Source: Lachnospiraceae bacterium
Lineage (GTDB): Bacteria > Bacillota > Clostridia > Lachnospirales > Lachnospiraceae
Direction: 5' to 3'
NCBI GenBank assembly: GCA_017448245.1
Contig: JAFSLV010000039.1
Span: 1-44,669 of the forward strand
Length of the DNA: 44,669 bases
Each line of letters starts with the position of its first letter. Within the stretch, counting starts at the first letter, position 1. A program made the translations under genes and the position numbers. The notes beneath the pieces are model-generated. The model was not told where the DNA came from. It ran no database searches and saw only the letters and a program-made list of their open reading frames with translations. Below, piece by piece: positions 1 to 8,758 of the stretch.

Positions 1-39
1 AAAACACTGGCCATCCGGGAGCAGATCGGCAATATTTGA
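1..39 (+). CDS. C-terminal tail of a gene cut by the window edge
   Basis: Frame 1 reads twelve codons ending in TGA at 37-39 (residues KTLAIREQIGNI). It may be the end of an upstream gene, but twelve codons are too few to recognise a family and the open frame could be chance. Nothing else is readable in 40-157 apart from the weak hairpin listed next. Confidence 0.25.
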   Translation, partial: KTLAIREQIGNI

Positions 40-87
40 CGGGAACAGAAAAACTGGATAAGATGAATGCGGCAACAGTTCAAAGCC

Positions 88-114
88 ATTCTCAAGGGAG
101 AATTCTCGTTTTAT
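88..114 (+). terminator. weak terminator-like hairpin before glgC
   Basis: ATTCTC (88-93) pairs with GAGAAT (98-103) around an AAGG loop. A short T-rich stretch lies at 109-112. The stem is only 6 bp and the T run is not directly adjacent, so this is a tentative call. Confidence 0.2.
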
Positions 115-157
115 CCAACTGACAGTGAGCTTACACCATCGAGCGCATCCGATAAGA

Positions 158-187
158 TTGCACAAAACGCGCTTCTTATTGTATACT
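158..187 (+). promoter_or_regulatory. sigma-A type promoter for glgC-glgD-metF
   Basis: TTGCAC at 158-163 and TATACT at 182-187 are separated by 18 bp. The expected start of transcription is near 194, about 34 nt before the glgC ATG. No riboswitch-sized leader is present. Confidence 0.5.
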
Positions 188-227
188 GGATTTAAATCAT
201 TATGTACACAAAAGGAGCGTGGCGGTC

Positions 228-1508
228 ATGGTCAAAAAAGAGATCATAGCGATGCTGCTTGCGGGCGGACAGGGAAGTCGTCTGGGGATTCTGACCTCCA
301 AGATGGCAAAACCCGCAGTGTCTTTTGGCGGAAAATACCGGATCATCGATTTTCCGCTGTCTTCGTGTATCAACTCCGGCATCGATACGGTCGGGGTGTT
401 GACACAGTACAGACCCTTAAAGCTCAATACGCATATCGGAATCGGGATTCCCTGGGATCTGGACCGCAACATCGGCGGCGTTTCGATTCTGCCCCCGTAT
501 GAAAAAATGGAGCACAGCGAGTGGTACACCGGTACCGCCAATGCAATCTATCAGAATCTGGAATACATGGAGAGTTATCATCCCTCCTACGTGCTGATTC
601 TTTCGGGCGACCATATCTACAAGATGGACTACGAGGCGATGCTGCAGTTCCACAAGAAAAAGCAGGCAGGCATCACCATCGCCGTCATGCCGGTCGCGAT
701 CGAGGAGGCCAAACGCTTTGGCATCATGATCGCCGACGAGAATAAAAAGATCACGGACTTTGAGGAAAAGCCGGAGAGGCCGCGCTCCAATCTCGCCTCG
801 ATGGGTATCTATATCTTTGACTGGAAGGTGCTGCGCGATGCGCTCAAAGCCGGCAAGGATGTGCCGGGGCTCGATTTTGGCAAGCACGTCATCCCGTATT
901 GCAAAAAGCATGGCATCGGAATGTATGCCTATGAATTTGACGGATACTGGAAGGATGTCGGGACGCTGTCCTCTTACTGGGAGGCCAATATGGAGCTGAT
1001 CGACATCGTGCCGGAGTTCAACCTCTATGAGGAGTACTGGAAGATCTATACCAATAATGACATCCAGCCGCCGCAGTATTTCGGCGCGGAATCGGAGGTC
1101 GAGCGCTCGATCATCGGCGAGGGCACGGAGATCTACGGCAGGGTCTTCAACAGCGTGATAGGCCGGGGCGTCCGCATCGACAAGGGAGCGGTCGTCGACC
1201 ATTCGATCATCATGAACGGCACCGTGATCGGCGAAAACTGCCATATCCTCAAAGCGATCATCGACGAGAACGTGACGATCGGAGACAATGTAAGGCTTGG
1301 CGAGGGCGAAGAGGTGCCCAATGAGACCAGACCCGACATCTATACGGACGGTCTGGTGACGATCGGCGAAAATACGGTCATCCCCGGCAACGTCACGATC
1401 GGCAAAAACGTCATGATCAACGGATGGACGATGCGGGAGGATTACCCGGACGGGACACTCGCCTCCGGCCGTACCCTGGACAAGGAAGAAGAGGAGGTGG
1501 GCGCATGA
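228..1508 (+). CDS. glgC: glucose-1-phosphate adenylyltransferase
   Basis: GlgC joins ATP and glucose-1-phosphate to make ADP-glucose for glycogen synthesis. The 426-residue product begins with the nucleotidyltransferase motif [10 protein letters not shown] (residues 10-19), has SGDHIYKMD in the catalytic core and the DGYWKDVGT segment, and ends in a left-handed beta-helix from about residue 290. A GTG lies nine bases upstream at 219, but AAAGGAG (211-217) would sit only one base from it and ten bases from the ATG at 228, so the ATG is preferred. The stop overlaps the start of glgD by 4 bp (ATGA), implying translational coupling. Confidence 0.95.
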   Translation: MVKKEIIAMLLAGGQGSRLGILTSKMAKPAVSFGGKYRIIDFPLSSCINSGIDTVGVLTQYRPLKLNTHIGIGIPWDLDRNIGGVSILPPYEKMEHSEWYTGTANAIYQNLEYMESYHPSYVLILSGDHIYKMDYEAMLQFHKKKQAGITIAVMPVAIEEAKRFGIMIADENKKITDFEEKPERPRSNLASMGIYIFDWKVLRDALKAGKDVPGLDFGKHVIPYCKKHGIGMYAYEFDGYWKDVGTLSSYWEANMELIDIVPEFNLYEEYWKIYTNNDIQPPQYFGAESEVERSIIGEGTEIYGRVFNSVIGRGVRIDKGAVVDHSIIMNGTVIGENCHILKAIIDENVTIGDNVRLGEGEEVPNETRPDIYTDGLVTIGENTVIPGNVTIGKNVMINGWTMREDYPDGTLASGRTLDKEEEEVGA

Positions 1509-2650
1509 GAGCAGTGGGATTGATTCTTGCCGGCGGCTCCTCCAGCCGGATGAAGGAGCTGTCCAAAAAGCGTGCGGTCTGCGCGATGCCCGTGGCCGGC
1601 CTCTACCGGTCGATCGATTTTGCCCTGAGCGCGATGACCAATTCCAATATCCAGACGGTAGCGATCTTTATGCAGTATAACGCAAGGAGCCTGCAGGAGC
1701 ACTTAAGCAGCTCCAAATGGTGGAATTTCGGCCGTAAGCAGGGAGGTCTCTACCAGTTTTCCCCGACAATCACCGCGTCGAGCGGCATGTGGTACAGGGG
1801 CACGGCCGATGCGATCGGACAGAATCTCGATTTTTTGAAAAAGTGTCATGAGCCCTATGTCGTCATCGCCTCCGGCGACTGCGTCTACAAGATGGATTTT
1901 CACGACGTGCTCAATTATCACATCGAAAAGCAGGCGGACATCACCGTCGTCTGTAAGGATCTCGAGCTCGATGCGCCGGCGGAGCGCTTTGGCACGATCC
2001 GGATGAATGAGAACGGCAGGATCGAGGAGTTTGAAGAAAAGCCGGTCGTTGCCATGTCACATACCGTCTCCTGCGGCATCTACGTGTTGCGCAGGAGACT
2101 GCTGATCGATCTGATCGAAACCGCACAGGAAGAGGAGCGTCACGATTTTACGCGGGATATCCTGGTGCGCTACCGTCATGTCAAAAAGATCTACGGCTTC
2201 AAGATGAAGGAGTACTGGCGCAATATCGCGTCGGTCGAAGACTATTACCGCACCAACATGGACTTTCTCAAACACGAGGTGCAGCAGTATTTCTTCCGTG
2301 ATTATCCTTCGATTTACACCAAGGTGTCGGATCAGCCGCCCGCCAAGTACAATGTGGGCGTGCGCGTGAAAAACGCATTGATTGCCTCCGGCTGCATTCT
2401 GAACGGCACGGTGGAGGATTCGCTGATCTTCAAGGAATCCTTCATCGGGGAAGGGAGCTATATCAAAAATTCCATCATCCTGAACGACGTGCATATCGGC
2501 GATCACTGCAGGATCGAAAACTGCATTGTGGAGAGCCACTGTACAATTGCGTCCGGTACGGAGTATACCGGTACGGACGGTATACGGATCGTTGCGGAGG
2601 AAGGAGACCGTTACGACATCCTGGGAGACACCGGCAATGAAGATACGTGA
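1505..2650 (+). CDS. glgD: GlgD, GlgC-like regulatory subunit of ADP-glucose pyrophosphorylase
   Basis: This 381-residue protein is a GlgC paralogue in the same operon. Its N-terminal loop is altered ([20 protein letters not shown] instead of the canonical GGQGSRL type), as is usual for GlgD. In several Firmicutes GlgD is poorly active alone but forms a more active hetero-oligomer with GlgC. That is family knowledge, not visible here. [10 protein letters not shown] and the C-terminal beta-helix are retained. A longer open frame extends upstream inside glgC, but the ATG at 1505 overlapping the glgC stop gives the expected N-terminus. It is followed by metF, whose start overlaps its last codons. 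Confidence 0.92.
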   Translation: MRAVGLILAGGSSSRMKELSKKRAVCAMPVAGLYRSIDFALSAMTNSNIQTVAIFMQYNARSLQEHLSSSKWWNFGRKQGGLYQFSPTITASSGMWYRGTADAIGQNLDFLKKCHEPYVVIASGDCVYKMDFHDVLNYHIEKQADITVVCKDLELDAPAERFGTIRMNENGRIEEFEEKPVVAMSHTVSCGIYVLRRRLLIDLIETAQEEERHDFTRDILVRYRHVKKIYGFKMKEYWRNIASVEDYYRTNMDFLKHEVQQYFFRDYPSIYTKVSDQPPAKYNVGVRVKNALIASGCILNGTVEDSLIFKESFIGEGSYIKNSIILNDVHIGDHCRIENCIVESHCTIASGTEYTGTDGIRIVAEEGDRYDILGDTGNEDT

Positions 2651-3497
2651 GATTCTCACCGCAAAGCGTCCGACCCTTTCCTTTGAAGTGTTCCCGCCCA
2701 AAAAGGAAGACGCGTTTTCTTCCGTCGAAGACACGGCACTTGCGATTGCCTCTCTGAAGCCCGACTTTATGAGTGTCACCTACGGCGCGGGCGGGGGCAC
2801 GAGCCGCTATACCGCAGAGATCGCTTCGCGCATCCAGGAGAAAAAGAAAATCCCCGCCATTGCGCATCTCACCTGCGTCTCGAGCACCCGGCAGCAGGTG
2901 CATGCGGTATTAAAGGAGCTGCAGGAAAAGGGCATCGAGAACGTGCTGGCACTGCGCGGGGACATCCCGGAGGACGGCATCGTGTCCACGGATTACAGAT
3001 ACGCATCGGAGCTCGTTGCGGAGATCAGGGAAGTCGCACCGTCTCTTTGTATCGGAGCGGCCTGTTATCCGGAGGGGCATCCGGAGGCTTCTTCCGTCCG
3101 GGAGGATATCGCGCGTCTCAAAGAAAAGGTGGATGCGGGCGTGGATTTTATCACGACACAGCTCTTTTTTGACAACGAGCATTTCTATCATTTCCTGTAT
3201 CACCTCAGGGAGGCCGGCGTCACCGTGCCGGTGCTTGCGGGCGTCATGCCGGTCACGAAGACCGTGCAGCTCAGGCGTGCCGCCCGGATGGCAGGCGCCA
3301 CACCGCCCAAGAGGTTTCTGACGCTGCTCGACCGCTACGGGGACAATCCCGCGGCCATGGAGCAGGCGGGCATCATCTATGCGTCGGAGCAGCTTGTCGA
3401 TCTGATCGCCAATCATGTGAACGGGGTGCATATCTACACGATGAACCGGCCGGATGTGGCGGAGAAGATCCTCTCTCATATCCGTGTGCTTTTGTAG
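2637..3497 (+). CDS. metF: methylenetetrahydrofolate reductase
   Basis: MetF reduces 5,10-methylene-THF to 5-methyl-THF, the methyl donor used by the MetH encoded at 8755. The 286-residue product shows FEVFPPK near the N-terminus and YGAGGGTS, both typical of the FAD-binding TIM barrel. The start at 2637 is inside the end of glgD (14-bp overlap) and has GGGAG (2623-2627) about nine bases upstream; the longer frame begins with sequence unlike MetF. No metV follows. Its place behind two glycogen genes looks like shared transcription rather than shared function. It is convergent with folC after only 37 bp with no obvious terminator. Confidence 0.93.
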   Translation: MKIREILTAKRPTLSFEVFPPKKEDAFSSVEDTALAIASLKPDFMSVTYGAGGGTSRYTAEIASRIQEKKKIPAIAHLTCVSSTRQQVHAVLKELQEKGIENVLALRGDIPEDGIVSTDYRYASELVAEIREVAPSLCIGAACYPEGHPEASSVREDIARLKEKVDAGVDFITTQLFFDNEHFYHFLYHLREAGVTVPVLAGVMPVTKTVQLRRAARMAGATPPKRFLTLLDRYGDNPAAMEQAGIIYASEQLVDLIANHVNGVHIYTMNRPDVAEKILSHIRVLL

Positions 3498-3534
3498 ATG
3501 ATATAAGGGAGCGGGTGCGAAAGATAAGTGTCTG

Positions 3535-4854
3535 TCAGTCGCGCGTTGCGTTTCTGACGGCGGCACGGATTCTGCCCGCCATGTAGAGAGAGCCGAAGGC
3601 GACAACGGGGAGAGAACCTGCGAGGGCGTTCTGTACGGCGTCCTCGATCCGTGTATAAGGTGCCGCCTCCAGGCCCTTTTTTTGCAGGATGTCCGCAAGC
3701 TGAGCGGCAGAAAGCGCACGCGAAGAGTCGGGGGTCACACACAGAAATCGTGCGGCGTACGGGCGGAGCGCATCGATCATCCGGTCATATTTTTTGTCCG
3801 ACAGCACCCCCATCAGAAAGAGAACCCTTTGTCCGGGAAGAAACCGTGCGACGGATTCCGCAAGGGCCTGTGCGCATTGCGGATTATGTCCGCCGTCGAG
3901 GATGAAGGGGGGATCGAGTTTCAGCACTTCAAAGCGGGCAGGCCAGGACACATCCTTCAGTGCCTGCTGTACGTGGGAGGGCGTGATCGCAAAGCCCCGT
4001 CTGCGCAACACCTCTGCGGTCGTCAGTACCGTGGAGACATTTTGCAGCTGATAGGCGCCGGCGAGCGACAGAGTGACCGGAAGCCGGTCCGGCAGCAGGT
4101 AAGAAGTGTCTTCCCTCTCTTGTCCCTGGTCCTGCGGCTGCATCCAGAAAAAGGACTGACCGGCAAGCGTCGAGGTCAAAAGATCAACGCGGCCGGGCTC
4201 CGCCTGCGTAAACGTACAGCCTTCTTCCTGCGCTTTGGCGAGGACCTCCCGTCGCGCCTCCTCTTCCGCCTCGAGACATACCACGTCGCAGCCCTTCTTG
4301 ATGATGCCGGATTTGGTTCTTGCGATTTTTGCGAGGGTATCGCCGAGATATTCGGTATGCTCGAGACCGATGCGTGCGATGACGGCGACCTCGGGCGCCC
4401 GAATGACATTGGTCGCGTCGTATTCGCCGCCGAGCCCCACCTCGAGGACGACGATATCACACTGCATCCTTGCGAAATAGACCATGCCGATCGCACAGAT
4501 CAGCTCGAACTGGGTCGGATGATCCTCCATGCGGTCCGCGGCGTCACGGACCGTTTCCGTGATTGCGGCCAGATCTTCCTCGGAGATGTAGGTACCGCAG
4601 ATCTGGAAGCGTTCCCGGAAGTCTTCGATGTAGGGGGAGGGAAAGAAGCCCGTTGTATAACCTGCTTCGCGCAGGATGCGCTCGAGCATCGCACAGGTCG
4701 AGCCCTTGCCGTTTGAGCCGGCGACATGGACAAACCGCAGCTTGTTTTGCGGATTGCCGAGCATCTCCAGCAGAATGCGCGCACGGGTGAGCCCCAGCTT
4801 CCATTTGCTGAAGGAATGGTTTTCGATATAGGCTTTGGCTTCTTCAAAGGTCAT
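3535..4854 (-). CDS. folC: bifunctional folylpolyglutamate synthase / dihydrofolate synthase
   Basis: FolC adds glutamates to folates, which traps them in the cell, and in many bacteria also makes dihydrofolate from dihydropteroate. The 439-residue product is a Mur-ligase-type ATPase with the P-loop AGSNGKGST (residues 45-53), VVLEVGLGGEYDATNV in the central domain and a C-terminal DGGHNPQ motif. Its ATG overlaps the stop of folT by 4 bp. It is the last gene of the fhs-folD-folT-folC operon, so imported folate is polyglutamylated by the gene made next to the transporter. Confidence 0.95.
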   Translation of the reverse strand: MTFEEAKAYIENHSFSKWKLGLTRARILLEMLGNPQNKLRFVHVAGSNGKGSTCAMLERILREAGYTTGFFPSPYIEDFRERFQICGTYISEEDLAAITETVRDAADRMEDHPTQFELICAIGMVYFARMQCDIVVLEVGLGGEYDATNVIRAPEVAVIARIGLEHTEYLGDTLAKIARTKSGIIKKGCDVVCLEAEEEARREVLAKAQEEGCTFTQAEPGRVDLLTSTLAGQSFFWMQPQDQGQEREDTSYLLPDRLPVTLSLAGAYQLQNVSTVLTTAEVLRRRGFAITPSHVQQALKDVSWPARFEVLKLDPPFILDGGHNPQCAQALAESVARFLPGQRVLFLMGVLSDKKYDRMIDALRPYAARFLCVTPDSSRALSAAQLADILQKKGLEAAPYTRIEDAVQNALAGSLPVVAFGSLYMAGRIRAAVRNATRD

Positions 4855-5369
4855 GACTCAATCATGCGGCGTGCCGCGGGAAGCAGTTGTCTCACAAACA
4901 AAAAGACAACGATGAATTGCAGGGGGATCATCACGAGTACCTGCGTGATGCGCACCGGGATCAGCGCCCGGTAAGGGGAACCGTACGTGATCGAGATCCA
5001 GAGGGTCTGCAAAAAAAGGCTGAGCGCGATCTGATTGACCAGGATCGCAAGCACCGTCCGGAGTACGGACTGCTTCCCGTGCAGAAAGAGTCCGTAGACG
5101 AGGCCCGTGAGCGCCGCGGTCAGCGTGAATCCGGGAAAATAGGGACCGGTCGGGACGAGCAGCATCCCGATGATGTCACCGAGTGCGCCGACAAGGGCTC
5201 CCGCAACGGGACCAAAGAGGATCCCCGCGCAGGCAAGCGCGCAAAACGCAAAGCCGATGCGCATGTTCCACGCGTTGATCGACAAAAAGCGCTCAAGTAC
5301 AATATAAAGCGCCGTGAGCAGGGAAAGAATCACGAGCGTTTTGACGGACGGTTTTTTCTGTGTGGACAT
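4851..5369 (-). CDS. folT: folate-specific ECF transporter S component
   Basis: A 172-residue membrane protein with about six hydrophobic segments. It matches the FolT type of energy-coupling-factor substrate-binding subunits (SINAWNMRIGFAFCALACAG; GDIIGMLLVPTGPYFPGFTL). Such S components bind folate and pair with a shared EcfA-EcfA'-EcfT module, not present in this window. The start MSTQKKP at 5369 is chosen because the upstream extension is charged and unrelated, although no good ribosome site precedes it. It overlaps folC by 4 bp and lies 44 bp after folD, which supports a folate substrate. Confidence 0.85.
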   Translation of the reverse strand: MSTQKKPSVKTLVILSLLTALYIVLERFLSINAWNMRIGFAFCALACAGILFGPVAGALVGALGDIIGMLLVPTGPYFPGFTLTAALTGLVYGLFLHGKQSVLRTVLAILVNQIALSLFLQTLWISITYGSPYRALIPVRITQVLVMIPLQFIVVFLFVRQLLPAARRMIES

Positions 5370-5413
5370 ATCAGTAACTATAGCAGAAGGGGGGCAAAAA
5401 AGATATACCAAAA

Positions 5414-6307
5414 CTATGTTTGCATCTGCATGGCGGCCGTGACGACGTGTGCGCACAAAACGGCACTGGTGATCGCGCCGATCCCGCCGGGAACGGGTGT
5501 GAGAGCACTGACGACGGGGGCAACGGATGAGGCATCCACGTCGCCAGCGATCTTTCCCGCCTGCTCGTCCCAGTTGATCCCGACGTCGATCACGGTCTGC
5601 CCCGGACGCACGTACTCCTCCGTGATCATCCGGAGTCTCCCGCAGGCGCTGACGAGGATGTCCGCACTTTTGGCGATGGCCCGAAGGTCGTCTGTCTTGC
5701 TGTGGCAGACGGTGACGGTCGCATCCTGACGCAAGAAGAGCATGGCGAGCGGTCTCCCGATCACGCCGGAGCGGCCGATGATGACGACATGGCGGGAAGA
5801 GACGGGGATATCGTAGTGCGCGAGAAGGCGCATCACCGCCTCCGCCGTACAGGGGACAAAGCGGTGCGTGCGGCCGGCAAAGAGCGCGGCAAGAGAGGTA
5901 TCCGTGACGGCATCGACGTCCTTTTCCGGAACGATCAGATGGCGGACGGGGTCTTCGTTGATCTGTGCGGGGAAGGGACGCATGGGAAGGACGGCGTGGA
6001 CCTGAGGGTCATCACTGATCCTGCGCACGGTATCCTCAAAGGAGGCCTGTGTCTCCTCCTGCGAAAGCGTACGGGTCACCACGCGGATGCCGAGCGCTTC
6101 GGCCCTTTTTCTTGCACCCTTTTCATACGCCAGATCATCGGGACGCTCTCCCGCGCGCACGATCGCAAGCGTGGGAGTGATGCCCTTTGCAAGCAGTGTG
6201 TCGATATCCTTTTTGGCGGATGCGCCGATCGCTTCCGCAACCGGCGCGCCCATGAGTAACGATGCCACCTCAGAAGAGTCCCGAAATGACACCGTTTGCG
6301 TCGACAT
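5414..6307 (-). CDS. folD: methylenetetrahydrofolate dehydrogenase / methenyltetrahydrofolate cyclohydrolase
   Basis: FolD interconverts 10-formyl-, 5,10-methenyl- and 5,10-methylene-THF with NADP(H) or NADH. The 297-residue protein shows [17 protein letters not shown] in the Rossmann domain and the C-terminal [15 protein letters not shown]. The usual catalytic Tyr-x3-Lys segment appears as [16 protein letters not shown]. It starts inside the 3' end of fhs (38-bp overlap) if the ATG at 6307 is used, with GCGGAAA just upstream. An alternative ATG at 6253 would trim 18 residues but removes the beta-strand that normally leads the fold. The coupling with fhs gives the formate-to-methylene-THF branch. 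Confidence 0.92.
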   Translation of the reverse strand: MSTQTVSFRDSSEVASLLMGAPVAEAIGASAKKDIDTLLAKGITPTLAIVRAGERPDDLAYEKGARKRAEALGIRVVTRTLSQEETQASFEDTVRRISDDPQVHAVLPMRPFPAQINEDPVRHLIVPEKDVDAVTDTSLAALFAGRTHRFVPCTAEAVMRLLAHYDIPVSSRHVVIIGRSGVIGRPLAMLFLRQDATVTVCHSKTDDLRAIAKSADILVSACGRLRMITEEYVRPGQTVIDVGINWDEQAGKIAGDVDASSVAPVVSALTPVPGGIGAITSAVLCAHVVTAAMQMQT

Positions 6308-7949
6308 CGATTTTTTCCGCGGCGGGTACTTTGGGCAGACCGGGCATCGTCATGATGTCACCGGTCAGGGCCACGATAAAGCCCGCGCCCGCGGAGATCT
6401 TGAGATTGCGGACCGTGACGGTAAAGCCCTTTGGCGCACCGAGTTTTTCCGGATCGTCGGAAAAGGAATACTGGGTTTTTGCCATGCAGATCGGTACCTT
6501 GCCGAAACCGATCTCCTCGAGCTGTGCGGCCTGTTTGATCGCATTGCCGACGAGCTGTACGCCGTCCGCGTGATAGATCTTTTTGCAGATCGCGTCGAGC
6601 TTTTCTTCGATCGTGCCGTCGAGTTCGTAGGAAAAACGGAAGTCCGCCGTTTCCTCGTCACAGAGCCGTACGACCTCTTCGGCGAGCGCGCGTCCGCCTT
6701 CGCCGCCTTTGGCCCAGACCTCGGAGAGGCGGGCGTTGACGCCGAGCTCTTTGCATTTTTTCTCGACAAGATCAAGCTCCGCCTTTGTGTCGGTCGGGAA
6801 GGCATTGATCGCGACGACGCAGGGCAGGCCGTAGACGTCCCTGATATTGGAGACGTGCTGCAGGAGGTTGGGCAGACCCTTTTCGAGGGCGTCCAGATTT
6901 TCCTGATTGAGATCGGCTTTTGCGACACCGCCGTGGTATTTGAGGGCACGGACGGTTGCGACGATCACGACGGCGGCAGGTGTCAGACCCGCCATGCGGC
7001 ACTTGATGTCGAGAAATTTTTCTGCGCCCAGATCCGCGGCAAATCCGGCCTCCGTGACGACGTAGTCACCGAGCTTTAAGGCCATGCGGGTCGCCGTGAC
7101 GGAGTTGCAGCCGTGCGCGATATTGGCAAAGGGGCCGCCGTGAACGAGCGCAGGCGTGTGCTCTAAGGTCTGTACGAGATTGGGCTTTAAGGCGTCTTTT
7201 AACAGTGCGGCCATCGCACCCTGCGCCTTTAAGTCCCTGGCGGTGACGGGCTTGCCGTCGTAGGTATAGCCGACGATGATGCGGGCAAGACGCTCCTTTA
7301 AGTCCGTGATATCGGAAGCGAGGCACAGAACCGCCATGATCTCCGAGGCCACCGTGATGTCAAAGCCATCCTCTCTGGGGACGCCCTGCATACGGCCGCC
7401 GAGACCGTCGACGATCTGGCGCAGCTGCCGGTCATTCATGTCGACCGCGCGCTTCCAGGTGATCTGCTTGGGGTCGATCCCCAGGGCATTGCCCTGCTGG
7501 ATATGATTGTCGAGCATCGCCGCCAGGAGGTTGTTGGCGGCACCGATCGCATGAAAATCGCCGGTAAAGTGGAGGTTGATGTCTTCCATCGGAACGACCT
7601 GCGCATAGCCTCCGCCTGCCGCACCGCCCTTGACACCGAAGACAGGACCGAGGGACGGTTCACGGAGCGCCACGATGACGTTTTTCCCGATTTTCCTGAG
7701 GCCGTCCGCAAGTCCGACCGAGGTCGTCGTCTTGCCCTCGCCCGCGGGCGTTGGAGTGATCGCCGTGACGAGGATGAGCTTGCCGTCCGGCGTATCCTTC
7801 TTTTCGTTCAGGAAGTTGTAGTCGATTTTGGCCTTGTAGTGACCGTATGGCTCGACATACCGCTCGTCGATCGCAAGCTCCCCTGCAATCTCCGTGATCT
7901 TTCTCGGCGTATTTTCCTGTGCGATTTCGATGTCTGATTTGTAGTCCAT
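6270..7949 (-). CDS. fhs: formate--tetrahydrofolate ligase
   Basis: Fhs makes 10-formyl-THF from formate, THF and ATP. The 559-residue product has the usual family length, the P-loop [16 protein letters not shown] near residue 66, [22 protein letters not shown] (described in parts: REPSLGP and GGAAGGGY), and the C-terminal [16 protein letters not shown] lies eight bases before the ATG. It is the first gene of the operon read from the promoter at 8017-8045. No acetyl-CoA synthase genes are in view, so it is safest to read this as folate one-carbon supply rather than a Wood-Ljungdahl pathway. Confidence 0.96.
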   Translation of the reverse strand: MDYKSDIEIAQENTPRKITEIAGELAIDERYVEPYGHYKAKIDYNFLNEKKDTPDGKLILVTAITPTPAGEGKTTTSVGLADGLRKIGKNVIVALREPSLGPVFGVKGGAAGGGYAQVVPMEDINLHFTGDFHAIGAANNLLAAMLDNHIQQGNALGIDPKQITWKRAVDMNDRQLRQIVDGLGGRMQGVPREDGFDITVASEIMAVLCLASDITDLKERLARIIVGYTYDGKPVTARDLKAQGAMAALLKDALKPNLVQTLEHTPALVHGGPFANIAHGCNSVTATRMALKLGDYVVTEAGFAADLGAEKFLDIKCRMAGLTPAAVVIVATVRALKYHGGVAKADLNQENLDALEKGLPNLLQHVSNIRDVYGLPCVVAINAFPTDTKAELDLVEKKCKELGVNARLSEVWAKGGEGGRALAEEVVRLCDEETADFRFSYELDGTIEEKLDAICKKIYHADGVQLVGNAIKQAAQLEEIGFGKVPICMAKTQYSFSDDPEKLGAPKGFTVTVRNLKISAGAGFIVALTGDIMTMPGLPKVPAAEKIDVDANGVISGLF

Positions 7950-8016
7950 GGGCGCAACCTCCGTGTGAATGATGTTATTGGTCGTGTCAGACGGTGCCGG
8001 TCCGACACCACAAAAT

Positions 8017-8045
8017 ATTGTAGCATATCATGTCAAGACTTACAA
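8017..8045 (-). promoter_or_regulatory. extended -10 promoter for the fhs-folD-folT-folC operon
   Basis: On the reverse strand TTGTAA (8040-8045) and TACAAT (8017-8022) are 17 bp apart, and a TG lies one base before the -10 (extended -10). The leader of about 60 nt holds an inverted repeat GTGTC (7984-7988) / GACAC (8004-8008) with further pairing inside. It is too short for a tetrahydrofolate riboswitch and I see none. Confidence 0.55.
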
Positions 8046-8059
8046 GATATGGTAAATAT

Positions 8060-8096
8060 GCCAAAGGGGACGGTTCTCAGTGGCCTGTTTCCGGTC
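8060..8096 (+). repeat. left arm of the inverted repeat flanking the metH cassette
   Basis: This 37-bp arm begins GCCAAAGGGGACGGTTCTCA and ends GGCCTGTTTCCGGTC. Its reverse complement recurs at 11274-11310 with two mismatches. A second GGGGACGGTTC follows directly at 8100-8110, so similarity to the other arm continues weakly for about 17 bp more. The repeat lies inside the open reading frame upstream of the activation gene, one argument that the gene starts at 8141. Confidence 0.85.
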
Positions 8097-8128
8097 AAAG
8101 GGGACGGTTCACGGCGGTTGCTTCGTGT

Positions 8129-8134
8129 TATAAT
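8129..8134 (+). promoter_or_regulatory. consensus -10 box directly before the MetH activation gene
   Basis: A perfect TATAAT lies six bases before the ATG at 8141. Only weak -35 candidates exist (GGTTCA at 8106-8111 with a 17-bp spacer, within the repeat). Transcription would begin at or next to the ATG, giving a leaderless or almost leaderless message. No Shine-Dalgarno sequence precedes this ATG. Confidence 0.45.
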
Positions 8135-8140
8135 GCAGAT

Positions 8141-8758
8141 ATGGATATCACAGGCGTCAACCGCAACGAAATCTACCGTTACCTCGGAGCAAAGGGGGGG
8201 GTCTCCCCCGATGAGACGATGCGCGCGTTCACGGAGGATGTGTTACGGGAGCTGTCGGGGAAGGTGCGGCCCGGGCATGTGTCGTTGGTAGTTCCGTTGA
8301 CGGTTACGCCTGAGGACAGGATCGACATGACCTGCATGCAGATACGCTCGAAGAGCCTTTTTCGCAATCTGCGGGGTTGCGACGAGGCGCTTCTCTTTGC
8401 GGCGACGCTCGGAGACGGGGCGGATTTTCTGATCCGCCGCTATGAAAAGACCGATATGGCAAGGGCTGCGGTCTGTCAGGCGGCCTCGGCCGCAATGATC
8501 GAGGCATACTGCGATGAGATCAATGACGCATGGAAAAAGGAGTATAAAGAAAAAGGGTGCTTTCTGCGACCGCGCTTTTCGTGCGGATACGGGGATTTTC
8601 CGCTCACATGCCAGAAACGGTTCCTGGAGGTGCTGCAGGCGGACAAACGCCTCGGAATCCGCCTGACCGAAGGGCTCCTTATGGTGCCGACCAAGTCGGT
8701 GACAGCAGTGATCGGAATCGGCAGCCTGCAACAGCATGAAAAGGATACAGGCAGATGA
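8141..8758 (+). CDS. stand-alone methionine synthase activation-domain-like protein
   Basis: A 205-residue protein resembling the C-terminal activation domain of cobalamin-dependent MetH, which binds S-adenosylmethionine and helps reductive remethylation of oxidised cobalamin. Visible support is the segment RPRFSCGYGDFPLTCQ (compare the RxxxGYxxxPD region of MetH) and TEGLLMVPTKSVTAVIGIG (the MxPxxSVSG-like region). It overlaps metH by 4 bp (ATGA), and MetH here ends after the B12 domain, so the two probably work as a split enzyme. The frame extends upstream to 8030 only by reading through the repeat, and homologues start near DITGVNRNEIYRYLG, hence 8141. Confidence 0.8.
   Translation: MDITGVNRNEIYRYLGAKGGVSPDETMRAFTEDVLRELSGKVRPGHVSLVVPLTVTPEDRIDMTCMQIRSKSLFRNLRGCDEALLFAATLGDGADFLIRRYEKTDMARAAVCQAASAAMIEAYCDEINDAWKKEYKEKGCFLRPRFSCGYGDFPLTCQKRFLEVLQADKRLGIRLTEGLLMVPTKSVTAVIGIGSLQQHEKDTGR

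Noticed and set aside
7651-7672. AGGGACGGTTCACGG inside fhs, similar to the metH-flanking repeat
   Set aside because: It encodes the conserved REPSLG motif of Fhs, so the match is explained by protein conservation.
7950-8016. Possible tetrahydrofolate riboswitch in the fhs leader
   Set aside because: The leader is only about 60 nt with one simple hairpin; the conserved core of that riboswitch was not found.
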